A DNA stretch of 64,000 nucleotides from Phragmites australis (GCF_958298935.1 NC_084941.1:13056001-13120000), one strand, 5' to 3'; counted from the first letter of the stretch, positions 43,960 to 56,900 are shown. Numbers and translations: made by a program. Notes: generated from the sequence alone by a model not told the origin.

Positions 43960-45851
43960 TTGGATTCTCATAGTGCTCCACTTTTCGATGACACAAATTT
44001 CTCTTGGTGGAAAATTCTAATCACTTGTTATTTGCAAGCTAGAGGGTTGGATGTTTGGAGAGTCACCAAGGAAGGGATGAGACCTCGCATCACCAACAAG
44101 GAGAGCCAATTAGATGTAATGGCCAAGAGTATCCTTTTATCATCTATATGCGTTGATGCATTTAATTGTGTTTATTTTCTTACTAATGCACATGATATTT
44201 GGATTAGTCTTATTGAAATACATGAAGGTATAAAGGATGTGCGCAATGACAAATATCATGTGCCTGTCACTAAACTCAATGGCATCAAGCAACTACCCTA
44301 TTAAAGTGCTAATGATATGTATTCTCGTTTGAAAATTCTTGTTAATGAGATCAATGGGTTAGGTTTGATGCCAATTGAAGATGATCAACTGGTGAGAAAA
44401 ATACTTCAAGCTCTTCTTCTGAAGTACAAGTTGATAGTTTCCATCATTTATGATAACAATGACATCAAGAAGATGGCTCTAAATCAAGTATTCCGCAAGA
44501 TCACCACCTATGACATAACAATGAACATAGGGGTGGAAGCTGCTTCTTCCTCATCCGGCACCAAAAACCTGGCTCTCACAAGAAAGCAAGCTCAATGCCA
44601 ACACATGAAGGCAATGATGAGAAGACAAGAGTAAGAGTCAAGCTCAAGTGAAGATGATGGAAATAAAAATGAAGAGAGCTATGAAGAAGATGAGCAAAGC
44701 ACCTCAAGCGATGGATCCCAAAGTCGCCAATCTTATCTCACAAGTGGAGAAGAACATCAAGAAGATCAATGCGAAGATTGATCACTCAATCTCCATGAAG
44801 GACTTGGTCAAAACAATTGATCACATCAAGAAGGAGAAGAAGACCAAGATCAAGAAGAGGGAGACAAAAGGCAGAGCCAAGGCACTTGCTAGCATAGGAA
44901 GATGAGTGAGTGATGATGAAGATTCAAGCTCAAGTGATGAGAGCATCACCATCCATTCCTCGAAGAGAAGTTGTTCCTCAAGGTCATCATCGCATAAGTT
45001 ATCACACAAGTGTCTCATAGCCAAATGTATGGATAGCAATGTAAGTGTTGATAATCTGATGATGATTTTCCCTCCTATGATAAACTCCTTCATTTCAATG
45101 AGCAATAAAGGGTCCTTAAGAAAAAAAATCCAAAGAGCTTAAGAAATTTAATGCACTTAATGACATTCATGCTACCTTTGTTTCTAATTATGAACAATTA
45201 TTGAGCAAATTCAATTTGCTAAATAAGGAGCATGATGAGCTTAAGGCTAAATTTGAGTGCATTGAATCTCAAACTAAGGTCCATTTAAAGCAATTTACCT
45301 CTCTATTTAATTTCAATGCTAAGGTAGATTCTTCTACTTCTTGTGATGATTTAATTGTTTTATCTAGCTCAGCCTTTTGCAATGGGATTTGTGTTGAGAA
45401 TGTTGTTGTAAATTTATCTAACAACCTCATTGCACAAGAGAATGATGAGTTTAAGGAAAAAGTGGAGAAGCTCAAGAAGGACTTGGCGAGTTTAAAAGAC
45501 AAGGGATATGTCTAACCTCCTCAAGATAATCGTACTTTCATGGTGAAGAAGCTTGCTGAGGGGTCTATTGTGACATGCTTCAAATAACATCAAGAAGGCC
45601 ACAAGTCCTTCCAATGCAAACAAGTAAAGAAGGAGACCAAATAGAAGAAGAAGATGGTGAACCACTCCAATAAGACCTCCAACCCCTACACCAATCCCAA
45701 CTACAAGATTAAGACCAAGAGCAACCACTACAAGCTCACGAAGAAGGATAATGGCAAGGTGGTTGCACACATAGTTGGGAGAAAGGATTGGAGGTGGAAA
45801 GAATCCATTTGGGTGCCCAAGGAACTCATCATCATCATGAAGGGATCCTAA
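43960..45851 (+). pseudogene. Copia-type gag
   Basis: The frame opens DSHSAPLFDDTNFSWWKILI, typical of the UBN2/DUF4219 gag start, but the expected ATG now reads TTG at 43960. It continues with EGMRPRITNKESQLDVMAKS and MYSRLKILVNEINGLGLMPI. A TAA at 44302 and a stop at 44632 break it. A long acidic then basic, coiled-coil-like stretch follows (44640-45500). A zinc-knuckle relic lies near 45575 (a CFK, then HQEGHKSFQC) and a WVPKELI tail near 45815. No pol follows. It would have formed the particle, relying on another element's enzymes. Confidence 0.78.
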
Positions 45852-47149
45852 TCGGTTTGTGTTTCAAAGAAGACTTGAAGCACAAGTCGGCTCGGGGATT
45901 TGGAGACTTTGCTTACAAAATGAAGTGAAGGTTTAAGCAAAGATGTCAAGTATACAAGTTTAGGCACTTTGATGAAAATTATGATCATCGTATACCCAAA
46001 ACCCCATCCAAAGGTAAAAGAGGTAAATGGTAGCTAGACTTATGTTCATGCATTTTGTTTTTTGCTTATGTCTTATTTGCCTCATCTAGGATTGCATATG
46101 TTTATTTTAATTTATTGCAATTCCTAGTGTAGGTTTTCATATGGTAGGTTGCTTGTGTTTATCTCTAACCCATGAGCAACCTACATGGTTTATTAGTTGT
46201 AGGTTCATTTATTAGCACTAGTTTTTACAATTGGTATCTTTCATGTGCCATGATCCAATCTATAGGATAAATCCCTATTGTTATCAATAACAAATGCATA
46301 TATCTCACAAGTATTCAATACTTGTATGCACACTTTTAGAGGGAGTATATCATATAGGTTGTGATTTTAAGAATAACATGTGTTTCTAGTAACATCTTTT
46401 ATAGTCTCATGGAGCAATCAACATGTCCCTAGAGATATGCAATGCTTAAATGCTTCAATTGATATCATTGTCAAATATTTTATTCATTTAAGCTACCTCC
46501 ATGTATAATATAGCTTAAACTTCCTATCTTGATATGTTATCTAGTTGCGCATATATTTCTTTCTCATTGTATCTATGCACACATATTGGGGGAGTTTAGA
46601 CTATATTACGTGAGTTTCATAAATTATGATCCATGTGCTTTCATAAACTACAATTGATATAATTCATTTGTAGTGATATCCATACAATTGGTATCCTTTT
46701 ATTAGATCATGATTTGTGAAGCTCTCTCCCATGTGCTCTAATATTTTTTCCTTGAGTTTAACATGTGTTTATAGTCCTTTTTGGGAGATTGTTGACAAAT
46801 GGGGAGAATATTTATGACCAAAGCAAGATGCAAGTTTGCAAGATAAACAATGTGGAGGAGATTATAGCAACTAGCAAGATGTCTAGGAATGCCGAAGTCG
46901 ACAAAGGGGGAGAAGAAAAGATGCTAGGTGCCTAAATTGACAAAGGAGAAGCTCTTGCATAGGTCATTCAAGGGAGATAGTGGCAATGGAGAAAGGGAGA
47001 GCCACAACAAAAGGGTACTAAGTGGTAAGAACATGCATCCAAGAAATATGATAAGACTTTGTGCTCTCTTATGATCTTTCCATTTAGTATCATTTATTAT
47101 TTACCACTTGCTTTGGTTGTGTTGTCATCAATCACCAAAAGGGGGAGAT
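45852..47149 (+). other. Non-coding tail of the gag-only copia element
   Basis: It holds no ORF of note and is AT-rich. It ends in the polypurine tract aaaagggggagat at 47137-47149, directly before the 3' LTR. In SIRE-type elements pol would occupy this place. Confidence 0.6.
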
Positions 47150-48743
47150 TGTAACGAAAATGGCCCTATTAGACCATGATTGTGATTTTGGTGATTAATG
47201 ACAATATAGTTAATGGGACTAACATGTTTGTCAAGAATATATGTTAGCAGGTCTCATGGATGCAATACATGAAGAAGCCACCGCAGTCAGGACAAAGTTG
47301 GACTGAATTAGAGAAGTCCTAGGAAGATTTGCCTCACCGGATAGTCCGGTGCTCTGAGTGTTGAACTCACCGGATCATATTTGACAAAGGGGAGAGAAGC
47401 CTGAAGACCTCACCAGAAGGTCCAATGATTAGAAAAGATATACACCGGAGCATTTTATCCAGAGAAGGTTGCAGCCATTGAAGTTGAAGATCAAAGCACC
47501 GATGATCCGATGATCAATGTGTTGCACACACCGAATAATGAACAGTGCAAAGTGGTAGAACGAAGTTCAATGCATCAGATTGTCTGGTGATGAAGGTTGT
47601 GCACGCTGGAACATTATTTCCAGAGAGGGTTGCATTGGCTCGGTTGGCTAAAGTCAACTCACCAGATAGTCCGGTGTTGAAGTGTTGTGCACCGGATGCT
47701 TTCACCAGAGCAATTTACACAGAGAAGAAGGCTCGGATGGTTTAGGATAACTCATCACATAGTCTGGTGATGGAGATGAAGTATACACCAGAGTGTCCGA
47801 TGTTCACAGAGGCATGAGTAGGGTTCCAACGTCTAGTTTGTGAGTGTACTCACCGGATGATCCGGTGTTAGTACTATTATTCTCACTGGATCATCCAGTG
47901 TTAATAACGTTTCTGAGCCATTGGGTTAACGACTAGTGCGCAGGTTTGAGGCTATAAATACCCCTCCGCTCAAAGGTGTGGCATGTTGCTAGAGTCTAGA
48001 GGAAGCTCATACACACTTAAGAAGATATCTAAGCCACCAAAGTACTTAAAGTGATTATCCAAGGTGATTAAGCACAAGATTAGAGAGTGTTTAGTGCTTA
48101 TAGGTCTAGAAAGAGTGTTGCTAGATGATCGCTACCTGAAGAGTGGATCAAGGAGTGATCCAACCTTGTACCAAGTGGTACACTGGCACCTTGGAGTCTT
48201 GTTGACTCATCGGCAAGCTTGTTGACCCTCCAACTTAGTGTGGAGCGGCGGCATGATGATTGTTCGGGGACGCAAAGACCCTTGCCTTGGTGGCTCAAGA
48301 TCCGAAGTGATCACAATGGCAAGGAACCGGAAGAGAGACTAGTAGTGAGACCTTGCCTTGGTGGCTTGGTGGCTCATTCGAGTGGATGCCTTGTCTTTGT
48401 GACTTGGTGGCTCAAGAGCCGTGACCGGGTGCCAACCGGGAGCATATCCTTTGTGGAGCTCCAACGTGGGCTAGGGGTGACATTCATGCCATCGATACCA
48501 CAGAAAAAAAATCCTTGTGTTGAGTTTGCTCTCTCTACCTTATTTACGTTTCCACATTTACATCCTTGCAATTTACCTTCTTAGATAGGTTGCAACCCCT
48601 TTGATCGATAGAGTAGACACAATAAATAAACCTAGAGGCATCTACATAAAATTTGATATAGGTTTATCTTATGTTGTTTTTGGAGCCAAAATAGTTCTGT
48701 GTCCTAATTCACCCTCCCTCTTAGGACGTCACTGATCCCTTCA
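47150..48743 (+). repeat. 3' LTR of the gag-only copia element
   Basis: It starts TGTAACGAAAATGG and ends CCTTCA followed by ATGGC. It has the same palindromic CACCGGATNNTCCGGTG series (about 47335-47905) and TATA box as the 5' copy, with scattered substitutions and small indels. Confidence 0.87.
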
Positions 48744-48748
48744 ATGGC

Positions 48749-49746
48749 CGTCTAAGCAAATACTGCCTCCATCTCTCCATTATCATCATAATTGCAAGAA
48801 ACTGCTTTTCGTAAATGAATAATTTCTGATTGGCAAAGCCTAAAGCTTTGCTATAGTAAGTAGTTGGCTGCCCTTTTTGGGATAGAACTGCCCCAATTCC
48901 CTTATCACACGCATCGGTTTCAATTTCAAAAGGTAAACTAAAATTAGGAAGTGCTAGGACAGGAGTAGAGGACATAGCTTGCTTAAGGTGATCAAATGCA
49001 ACTTGAGCCTTAGGTGACCACTCAAAGCCTTTTTGTTCTTTAACAAATCAGTCAATGGCTTAGCAATCAGTCTATAGTTCTTAATAAACTTTCCATAATA
49101 TCCAATTAAGCCTAAGAACCCTCTAAGTTCTGTCACATTTGTTGGAGTAGGCCAGCTATCATAGGTTGAGTTTTTGCTGTATCTGTGGCTACACCCTTAT
49201 TATGTCCTAGGTACTCAATTGTTTTTGAGCAAAAGAACATTTACTCAACTTGGCATATAGTTCTTTTGCTAACAAGGACAGAAAAACTAGCTCTAGATTA
49301 TGTATATGATCTGCTAAAGTAGCGCTATATACTAGGATATCATCCATGAACACAAGCACAAATTTTCTAAGATAAGGTGCAAAAATTTTATTCATAAGAC
49401 ATTGAAAGGTTGCAGGGGCATTTGTTAACCCAAATGGCATCACCTTGAATTGGAAATGGCCATCTTGTATCTTGAATGCAGTTTTGAACTCATCACCTTC
49501 TGCAATTCTCATATGATGGAACCCTGATCTGAGGTCCAGCTTAGAAAAGAACTGAGCAGTAGCTAATTCATCCATGATTTCATCAGTTATGGGCATAGGG
49601 AACTTATTCTTGACTGTTAAGTCATTGAGTCTTCAGTAATCAACACAAAATCTCCATGAAGCATCTTTCTTTTTGACCAACAGGGCTGGAGATGCAAAGG
49701 AGCTCACACTGGTAGATATAAGGCCAGACTGCAGCATTTCAGCAAT
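48749..49746 (-). pseudogene. Reina-like reverse transcriptase and RNase H (N-terminal part)
   Basis: The minus strand has LLVKKKDASWRFCVDY then a stop, then [40 protein letters not shown] and the catalytic FMDDILVYSATLADH. The connection reads GFLGLIGYYGKFIKNYRLIA. RNase H starts with PFEIETDACDKGIGAVLSQK and runs to MMIMERWRQYLLRR. There it is cut by the gag-only copia element and resumes at 42195. Stops are present in the fingers region and after the palm. Confidence 0.85.
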
Positions 49747-50108
49747 TCATTTTTCAATTCCATCCTTTTGATATGGTGAATACCTATAAGATCTCCTTGG
49801 TGGTAGGCAATGTGGGTCATCAAAGACATGCTTATACTTATGAAGTATAGACTGCACCTCAGCTGGCACTGCTTCTAGGGAAACAATAATAACATCAGAA
49901 ACTGGCTCCACTAGAGCAATGGCCCATATTTCATTTTCCTTATGCCATTTGAGCAACTGATCCTCGAGCAGTTGGAGTAGGGTGAAACTAACAGGTTGGA
50001 CCACACCTTGCAATCTGATTTTAGATTGTAGATACTGAAATTCCAGCCACTTTTCAGCCCAGTTACAAGTCATGGGATTAAACTTCTCCAGCCAATCCAT
50101 ACCAAATA
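49747..50108 (-). pseudogene. Reina-like protease end and linker to RT
   Basis: It starts GMDWLEKFNPMTCNWAEKWL, the end of the aspartic-protease domain whose first part lies at 59908-59480 beyond the SIRE-like insertion. The linker includes YKHVFDDPHCLPPRRSYRYS, the usual run-up to RT. The frame is open for 117 codons. Confidence 0.8.
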
Positions 50109-51528
50109 TGTAGGAACGAGATTGTGACTAGAGGAGGGTGAATAGGTGTCTCAACAAATTTCTTGCGTAATCGATGGCATTCTCCTATTTGGATCACCCA
50201 ACGCACCTCAAAACTCAAGCAGAAGCAAAAATAGAGAGAAGTTTTAACAAGAGAAAATTAAGGCAACACGATTCCATGGATGGAATATGAACCATAGGTT
50301 CCATTTAAGATCAATTCATGTGTATTAGCACTCGAAAGATCATAACTTGCAAAGAAATAAGAAAAAATAAACACCGAGCAACAAAACTCTCCAAGTTGAT
50401 TGTCTAGATGCAAGGGAATTTAAGACCCCATCGCATAAGCACGGGTATGCGGATTTTATGCCTATAGGAACAAGAAGAATAACCTCACAAGGTGCTAAAA
50501 TTTCAGCCCAAAAAACCAAAACGAAAATCAAAATCGGAAACCAAAAAACTTGCAAACTTGCAAGGGAACCAATAGAAGGAAACTAGAAGGAGGAAAATTC
50601 AAGCATATGCAAAAATATAAACCTCATTACTCAAAGAGGTCAGCCCTATTTTCGGCGGATTACAAAAACTTATCTCTCAAAACTCTCACCTATTACATAA
50701 GCTAAGCACTCATCATTCTCTCCTCTAAAATCTTAGCTCTAAGCTCTCAAATGGGTGGCACAAGGGGGCTCAAGTAGCTGGTTCAAACACTCTCATAGTC
50801 CTACACCTCTATTATAGGCCTAGAAAACTTGACAACTAAGTTTCCTAACTTTTCCCCAAAATATCCCTCTCTTATAGTACACTCCTATCTACCACTAAGG
50901 GTATTTTGCTCCATTTTCTTCTTCATTCATCGGACGGTCGCGATGTCTTCATGACTTAGCTTTACCTCGATGTAAGTTTCACGATGATGCCACGTACTCC
51001 TCTAGTCCTCCCACGGTTTTGAGGCCAAAACAGCAAAACCGTTTGCACGCTTCTCAAAGCGTGACTCGCCGCCTTGTGCCACCCAATCCTGACTGCCGAC
51101 AAGTATGTCCTGGTCCCGATCCCTCGGGTCACCTTGTCACTTGCACCAGCATCCCCTTCGCTTGACTTTATCAACACGCCATCTCTATCCGCCTTCTATG
51201 CTCTGCTTGACCTCCACGTGTTCAGCTAGAATCACCCTTGACTCTGCTTAGCATCCTTGATCGTCCAGTACTAAGCACTCCGCTTGGCCCCGATCATCCC
51301 GCCATCGACCGCCATGTTGCATCCATCACCTGCATATCATGAGACAAGCAAATACATATCTCCAACTTTAATTCCAGTTAGTCCATACTCAATATGCTCA
51401 AGTGAAATCCTAAATCAATTCGAATCACATCAAAGCTCATACAAAACCGAAGATCATCAAGCTAAAGAAATACTTATGTCAATCACTCATCACAAGTAAA
51501 CAAAGGTACATTTCAACTTGGTTTCTCA
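50109..51528 (-). repeat. 3' LTR of the SIRE-like element
   Basis: Plus-strand ends are TGTAGGAACGAG and GGTTTCTCA. It lies next to the plus-strand atctccccctt, the polypurine tract on the minus strand. It aligns throughout with 58051-59479. Confidence 0.88.
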
Positions 51529-51540
51529 ATCTCCCCCTTG
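51529..51540 (-). other. Polypurine tract of the SIRE-like element
   Basis: On the minus strand it reads caagggggagat directly before the 3' LTR. This form is typical of SIRE/Maximus copia elements. Confidence 0.8.
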
Positions 51541-52417
51541 ATGAGTGCATTGACAACTCTCAAAAAACAAAGATTTTGGTTTGAAGAAATTAAAGCAAGA
51601 TAAGCTCATCCAAGTGACCAAAAACTCGAGAAAGAGTAAAATATGTTACTTGGCATAAGAAAGGTTGCAAAAGACCTAAGAGAGGAAAAGACGAGCTAAA
51701 AACCTCAAAAAAGCAAGAAAAACTCAAAAACCCAAGAACACATGCTCCTCCTTGGTGATTGCACATATTCCATTTTTTTCCTTTCATTTCTAGATAAATG
51801 CAATTTTCTCCCCCTTTGTTGAATATTTGTGCATAATATCTTTGGGCACATTTTCTCCTCTTTTGGCAATGCAAACATCAAGGATACAAGACTATGCAAA
51901 AGATGTGCAAATGAAATGCAAGCCTACAAAGCTTCACATATAGATTACAAAGCACTTGCAAGGACTAGAGATGTCAAAGCACTAGGAGTAAACAATATAA
52001 CTCAAAAGTGCATAAAGTCTTTAAGTGAGTTCATGTCACAAGCACTGGGAGTGAAGCAAGTTTTGATCATATTGTTCATTTATCCAAAAGATGTCACCAC
52101 AAATGCATCCATAGTTTCATGATTAGTGCAAAGATTAGAGAAATTAGTGCTATGTCAAATTCAAACTAGGCAACCAAGTCCAACCCAAAGGGCTATGTAA
52201 ACACCCACGTATCAATCCAAGCCTTAGTTTGACAACTTGAAAAATAACATTCTTAGCACATTAAAAAGTACAAGTTAACTTTCTCATTTGATCATTTAAC
52301 TATCCTTAAGTGAGTTTTAAGCAACCATAGGTTCACTTCTTTGGCAAACAAAATGAAGCCTTAAGTCACCGTATTTGATTCAATTTTAACTCAAAACTTG
52401 ATCATTCATTTTATTAA
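51541..52417. other. Non-coding 3' region of the SIRE-like element
   Basis: It is AT-rich without conserved domains. It lies between the MULE-type MITE and the polypurine tract. SIRE-type elements often carry a long untranslated or env-like stretch here; no env-like frame is visible. Confidence 0.55.
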
Positions 52418-53159
52418 GAGAAAATCTACGATTTGTAATCGAATAACTACTGATTCTACAATCCGCCATCAAATAAATTCTGTTTACTTCTATACCATCG
52501 AATAAATGTTTCAGTTCCTTATATGCCATCGGCTTCCGATACTGCCCTCCGCTATACTGTTCATGAACAGTACCCGAGAATAAAAAAGGTCACAAAAAAA
52601 TATGTCGATTTTTGTGCACACTCTATAATTCATAATCAACCCATTTTAACTGTATTCACCTAAAAATACTGTGTAAAATTCAAACAAAAAATTCTCAAAA
52701 TGAGCTACTTTTGTAATACTGTGCATTACAAAGAACTAATTTTTTCACCGCGGGAGATAAGTTTAGAAATTATTACATCACATTAGAGGAATATTAGTAA
52801 ATTTTCTCAGATTTTTTGTAAATCTTTATGAGGCTTAAAAAATGCAAGAAGTTACAAAAGTAGTACATTTTGAAGAATTTTAGTTTGAATTCTATACAGT
52901 ATTTTTAAGGTGAATACAGTTAAAACAGGTTGATTATGAATTATAGAGCGTGCACAAAAATCAACATATTTTTTGTGACTTTTTTTATTCACGGGTACTG
53001 TTCATACTGTTCATGAACAGTGCAGCGGAGGGTAGTATCGGAAGCCGATGGCATATAAGGAACTGAAACATTTATTCGATGGTATAGAAGTAAACAGAAT
53101 TTATTCGATGGCGGATTGTAGAATCAGTAGTTATTCGATGGTAAATTGTAGATTTTCTC
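52418..53159. mobile_element. Long-inverted-repeat MULE-type MITE, TSD TTTTATTAA
   Basis: Two arms of about 300 bp (52418-52716 and 52853-53159) are inverted copies with only scattered differences. Both start GAGAAAATCTAC and share taactactgattctacaatc and ttcagttccttatatgccat. A roughly 135 bp AT-rich centre separates them. The nine-base TTTTATTAA lies at 52409-52417 and 53160-53168. Long TIRs and a 9 bp duplication point to the Mutator superfamily. No protein is encoded. A transcript could fold into a long hairpin. Confidence 0.92.
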
Positions 53160-53695
53160 TTTTATTAATTCAATATATGATTCAAGATATGCAATTTTTC
53201 ACAAAGCTAAAATAAGTTGTGCCTTTACGACACAAAAGAGCACATGCTCTCTCAAGGGTTAATCATGGGCTAAATATTTACATAGACAAAAGTCAAAGAC
53301 CCCCAATTCGCTGAACTGAACAAAGCGGCTTAGCACAAGCTTTTCATAGAACTAACCCTAATTTAAGCACTGATCAAACTAAATCAAACACTCAAAAGTG
53401 ACAAGAGATTATGTTCACATTTCAAATTCATTCTTAGAAAAGACAAGCTTGCTCAACAAATTTTATGCCATGTTTCAATAAAAACCTAAGTTTGCATAAA
53501 TTGTTATACATCCACTACACTTAGCACAAATTCACAACTAGTACAAGAAAGTGCAAAGAACATATAAGTGAAGCTTGCTTACATAATTATCTTACAAAAA
53601 TGCTATACAATGCAAATACTACAAAAGTAAGATAGAGTATGTACAAAGGCAACTCCCCCTCACACAATGTCATAAGGATGGCACACATCAAGCTC
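53160..53695. other. Non-coding stretch of the SIRE-like element
   Basis: After the target duplication the AT-rich 3' region of the copia element resumes. No ORF is recognised before the RNase H end. Confidence 0.5.
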
Positions 53696-54290
53696 TCCCC
53701 TCAGAAAGGCAAACTTTGTTGCATCTAGAGGCTTGGTAAAGATGTTGGCTAGCTAGTGTTTGGTATCTATGTAGCTCAACTCAATGTCTCCCTTCTCATT
53801 GTGGCCTGTCAGGAAGTGGAATCTCACATCTATGTGTTTGGTTCTAAAGTGTTGAACTGTGTTATTGGCTAAGCTTGTGGCACTGATGTTGTCACACAAA
53901 AGTAGCACATTCCTAAAATCTAACCCAAAATCCCTCAAAGTAGCAACCATCCACAATCTATGAGCAACAGCTAGCAGCAGCTACATACTCAGCTTTAGTA
54001 GTAGACTACGCAACGCTAGACTGCTTGGGAGAAGACCAACACACAAGAGAAGTACCCAAGAAATGATAAGTACTAGAGGTACTCTTCCTATCAATTCTAC
54101 ACCCAGCAAAATCCGCATCTGGAAAGCCACGAAGAGAAAGCGAAGAGAATGCAGAAAACCAGAATCCGTACTCAAGAGTATGCTTGAGATACCTTAGAAT
54201 GCATTTCACCGCTTGGTGGTGAGACGTCCTTGGTGAAGTCTAGAAGCGAGCACACAAGCAGAAGGTGAAGTGGATGTTGAGTCTTGTCGT
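53696..54290 (-). pseudogene. SIRE-like RNase H
   Basis: The minus strand reads MKCILRYLKHTLEYGFWFSA, DADFAGCRIDRKSTSSTYHF, and a KAEYVAAA core in another frame, then NNTVQHFRTKHIDVRFHFL. These are the copia RNase H motifs with the Asp-Ala-Asp and Glu-Tyr active-site segments. A frameshift lies near 53970-54005. It is continuous with the RT piece upstream. Confidence 0.8.
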
Positions 54291-55814
54291 CGTCAGGTAT
54301 AGGAGGTAGCCGATCATGCTCATGTACTCCCGTTAGTCCATCTCCTCACCATCTTCATCCAGATCAAGCACGGTCAAGGTAGCCATCGATGTCGCCAATG
54401 GCTTTACATCGCTCATGTCGAACTTCTTCAGAAAATCCTTCGTGTACTTCGTTTGGTGGACGAATGTACCTTTCTTGTATTGCTTGATTTGTACCCCAAG
54501 GAAGAAGTTGAGCTCGCCCATCATCGACATCTTGAACTCCTTGCTCATAGTTTCTGCAAACTTGGCCACAAGTGCATGAGAAGATCCACAAAAAATGATA
54601 TCATCCATGTAAATCTGAAAAAGTAAGAAATCATTGCCAGGTTTGAGAGTGAATAAATTTTTATTAGCTGACCCCATCACATACCCATGCCCTAGCAAGA
54701 AAGACCTAAGCTTATCATACCAAGCCCTAGGTGTCTGCTTAAGCCCATACAAAACTTTCTGATGCTTGTATACTCTATGAGGGTATTTCAGATGCTCAAA
54801 GTCTGGGGATTGCTTGACATAGACCTCTTCCTATATAAAATCATTTAGGAAGGCACTCTTGAGATCCATTTGATACAACTTGAAACCTCGAGATGCCGCC
54901 AATGCAAGGAGGATCCTAATAGCTTCTAGCATAGCTACTAATGCAAAGGTCTTCCCAAAGTCTATCCTCTCTACCTGAGTGAAACTCTAAGCTACTAGTC
55001 TAGCCTTGTTTCTTACTACAGACCCATTTTCTCCTTGTTTGTTTTTGAAAACCCATTTGCTGCCTGTGGTGTGAACATTTGGGGGTGGCTCTACTAGGAC
55101 CCAAACTTGGTTTCTCTCAAAGTTTTCAAGCTCTTCATGCATGGTATTGACCCAACTCGAATCAGATAAAGTACGTTCAACATTATGAGGCTCAAAAGAA
55201 GCAACAAATTTAGAATCAATGAAATGAGCATGAGAAACAGATGTGGACCTCGTTACCCTCTCACCATGCTCGTCGATTATCAGCTGTGGAGGATATCGCC
55301 GCTGAATGTGTTGAGGAGCTTCGTGTTGCGAGATGACCTCCCCGTCAAACACTACTGGTGTAGGCTCGAAAGTAGCTGAAGTGGAAGTAGAGGCTGCAGG
55401 ATCCTCTGCCGTTGTCGAGGAGTTAGGAACTAGCTCTGGAGCGAGCGTAGTAGTAGGAAGTAGTGGATCATCCTCGTAATCCCTGAAAGCTGGAAGGTCG
55501 CTATCTACAAAAATGCTTTCGCTCATCTCCTGATCACCTGCACACTCAAAGACAGTGCTAGCACAAGGGGTTGATTCATGAAAGGTCACATCACAGGACT
55601 CCATGATGGTGTTAGTGTCAAGATTAAAGACCCTGTATGAATGACCATGAAGAGAATACCCTAAGAAAATACCATCAAAAGAACACGACTCAAACTTGTC
55701 AAGATTTCCATGCTTTAGGATAAAGCACCGACACTCAAAAACTCTCAAATGCAAAACCTTCGGCTTCCTCCCAAAATGTAACTCATAAGAAATCAAATTC
55801 AAGATCGAGCGCAA
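54291..55814 (-). pseudogene. SIRE-like reverse transcriptase
   Basis: 55814-54987 holds the integrase-RT linker (FHESTPCASTVFE, acidic and Pro/Ser-rich) and the RT start NQVWVLVEPPPNVHTTGSKW, VFKNKQ. After stops, 54752-54333 has MYGLKQTPRAWYDKLRSFLL and the catalytic QIYMDDIIFCGSS, then FFLGVQIKQ. The YMDD motif is intact. Stops at about 54985 and 54830 break the fingers region. Confidence 0.85.
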
Positions 55815-55853
55815 GAAAATTCGATTGGAGATGTTGCATGCCGTGCTAATGGC

Positions 55854-56440
55854 CTAGGCACAAAATTTCCTAGAAGTCCTATGCTCATTGAGCATCGTCC
55901 TAGCCATCTCCACAAAAGTTCGATTATTCCTCTCAACCACACCATTTTGCTGAGGAACACGTGGGGCAAAAAATCGATGCTTAATGCCATGCTCAAGACA
56001 GAAAGCATCAAAGAGATAGTTTTTGAACTCGGTGCCATTATCACTGTAAATTGCTTTCAATGCATGAGGGATTTCTTTGAACAATCTCAAAGCCAAGCTC
56101 TGAAAGTGTGAAAATACTTCATCCTTGCTCACAAGAAAGAAAACCCAAGAATAGCGAGAGAAATCATCAATAATGATAAGTACATACCACTTCCCACCCA
56201 CCGAACGAACCCGGGAAGGACCAATGGTGTCCATATGGAGAAGTTCTCCTGGTCGTCTAGTCATCACCAGATTGACTAGTGGGTGAGAGATGGCAACCAT
56301 CTTGTCATAACGACAAGGAGCACAAATGATGTTCTTCTCAAACTTGAGCTTGGGCAATCATCGGATCAAGCCTAGGGCACTCAAACGAGTAAGCAAGTCA
56401 AAACTCATATGCCCTAGTCTCATATGCCACATCCAAAGCT
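55854..56440 (-). pseudogene. SIRE-like integrase
   Basis: The core includes ELLHMDTIGPSRVRSVGGKW, YVLIIIDDFSRYSWVFFLVS, the second Asp in AIYSDNGTEFKN, and the Glu in RVPQQNGVVERNNRTF. The zinc-binding N-terminal part (CAPCRYDK) comes just before it, and a stop at about 56358 separates it from the more N-terminal sequence. Confidence 0.85.
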
Positions 56441-56900
56441 CAAAAGAAGGTTGAGCAATCAAATAATGAGAAGAACCAAGGGACTCAGAAAAATCAACTC
56501 CAAAACTCTCCCAACTCTAGAAATCCGGCAAATCAAAGGGCCTGAAGAATCAAGGACTCGAGAAGTATCACGTTTGAAATGCACTTCCAAGTCTTCATCT
56601 AGCAACTGAGATATATAAAGCAAATTGTATCCCAGATGCTCCACCAAAGCCATACCTTTGGCTTTCACCCTTCATTTCCAATCACCCCCGGAAGTGATGT
56701 ACTCATGCCGCATCGTTGGGGTGAGGCTGGAGAACTATGTTGTATCTCCAGTCATATTGTGCGAACAACTGGAGTCAATGAGCCACTTGTTCTCCCGCCT
56801 CCGCCTACCACCTCGGAGGGATCAAGCTTGGGGTCACTGTCGTTGTTGTCATCTGCCATGAAGCAGAGGCCGGTGAGGTACTTGGCCTTCTTCTTGCTCT
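56441..56900 (-). pseudogene. SIRE-like protease region
   Basis: The minus strand holds GYNLLYISQLLDEDLEVHFK, the usual link from protease to integrase. The catalytic triplet is expected around 56770-56800 (a Cys-Ser-His region follows) but the frame is broken there. An acidic segment (SSSEEESSEEDEPQVKSKKK) at about 56890-56960 lies between gag and protease. Confidence 0.65.

Larger units (their letters stand above)
42201..48743 (+). mobile_element. Gag-only (non-autonomous) copia-type element, TSD ATGGC
   Basis: LTRs of about 1.6 kb (42201-43806, 47150-48743) flank 3.3 kb of internal sequence with a primer site, a gag-like ORF and a polypurine tract, but no protease, integrase or RT. ATGGC flanks it at 42196-42200 and 48744-48748. 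The gag and the AAAGGGGGAGATTG tract resemble SIRE/Maximus copia elements. The layout fits the plant TR-GAG type described for non-autonomous elements. LTRs have diverged by roughly a tenth by eye, so it is old. It sits in the RNase H part of the Reina-like pol. Confidence 0.88.
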
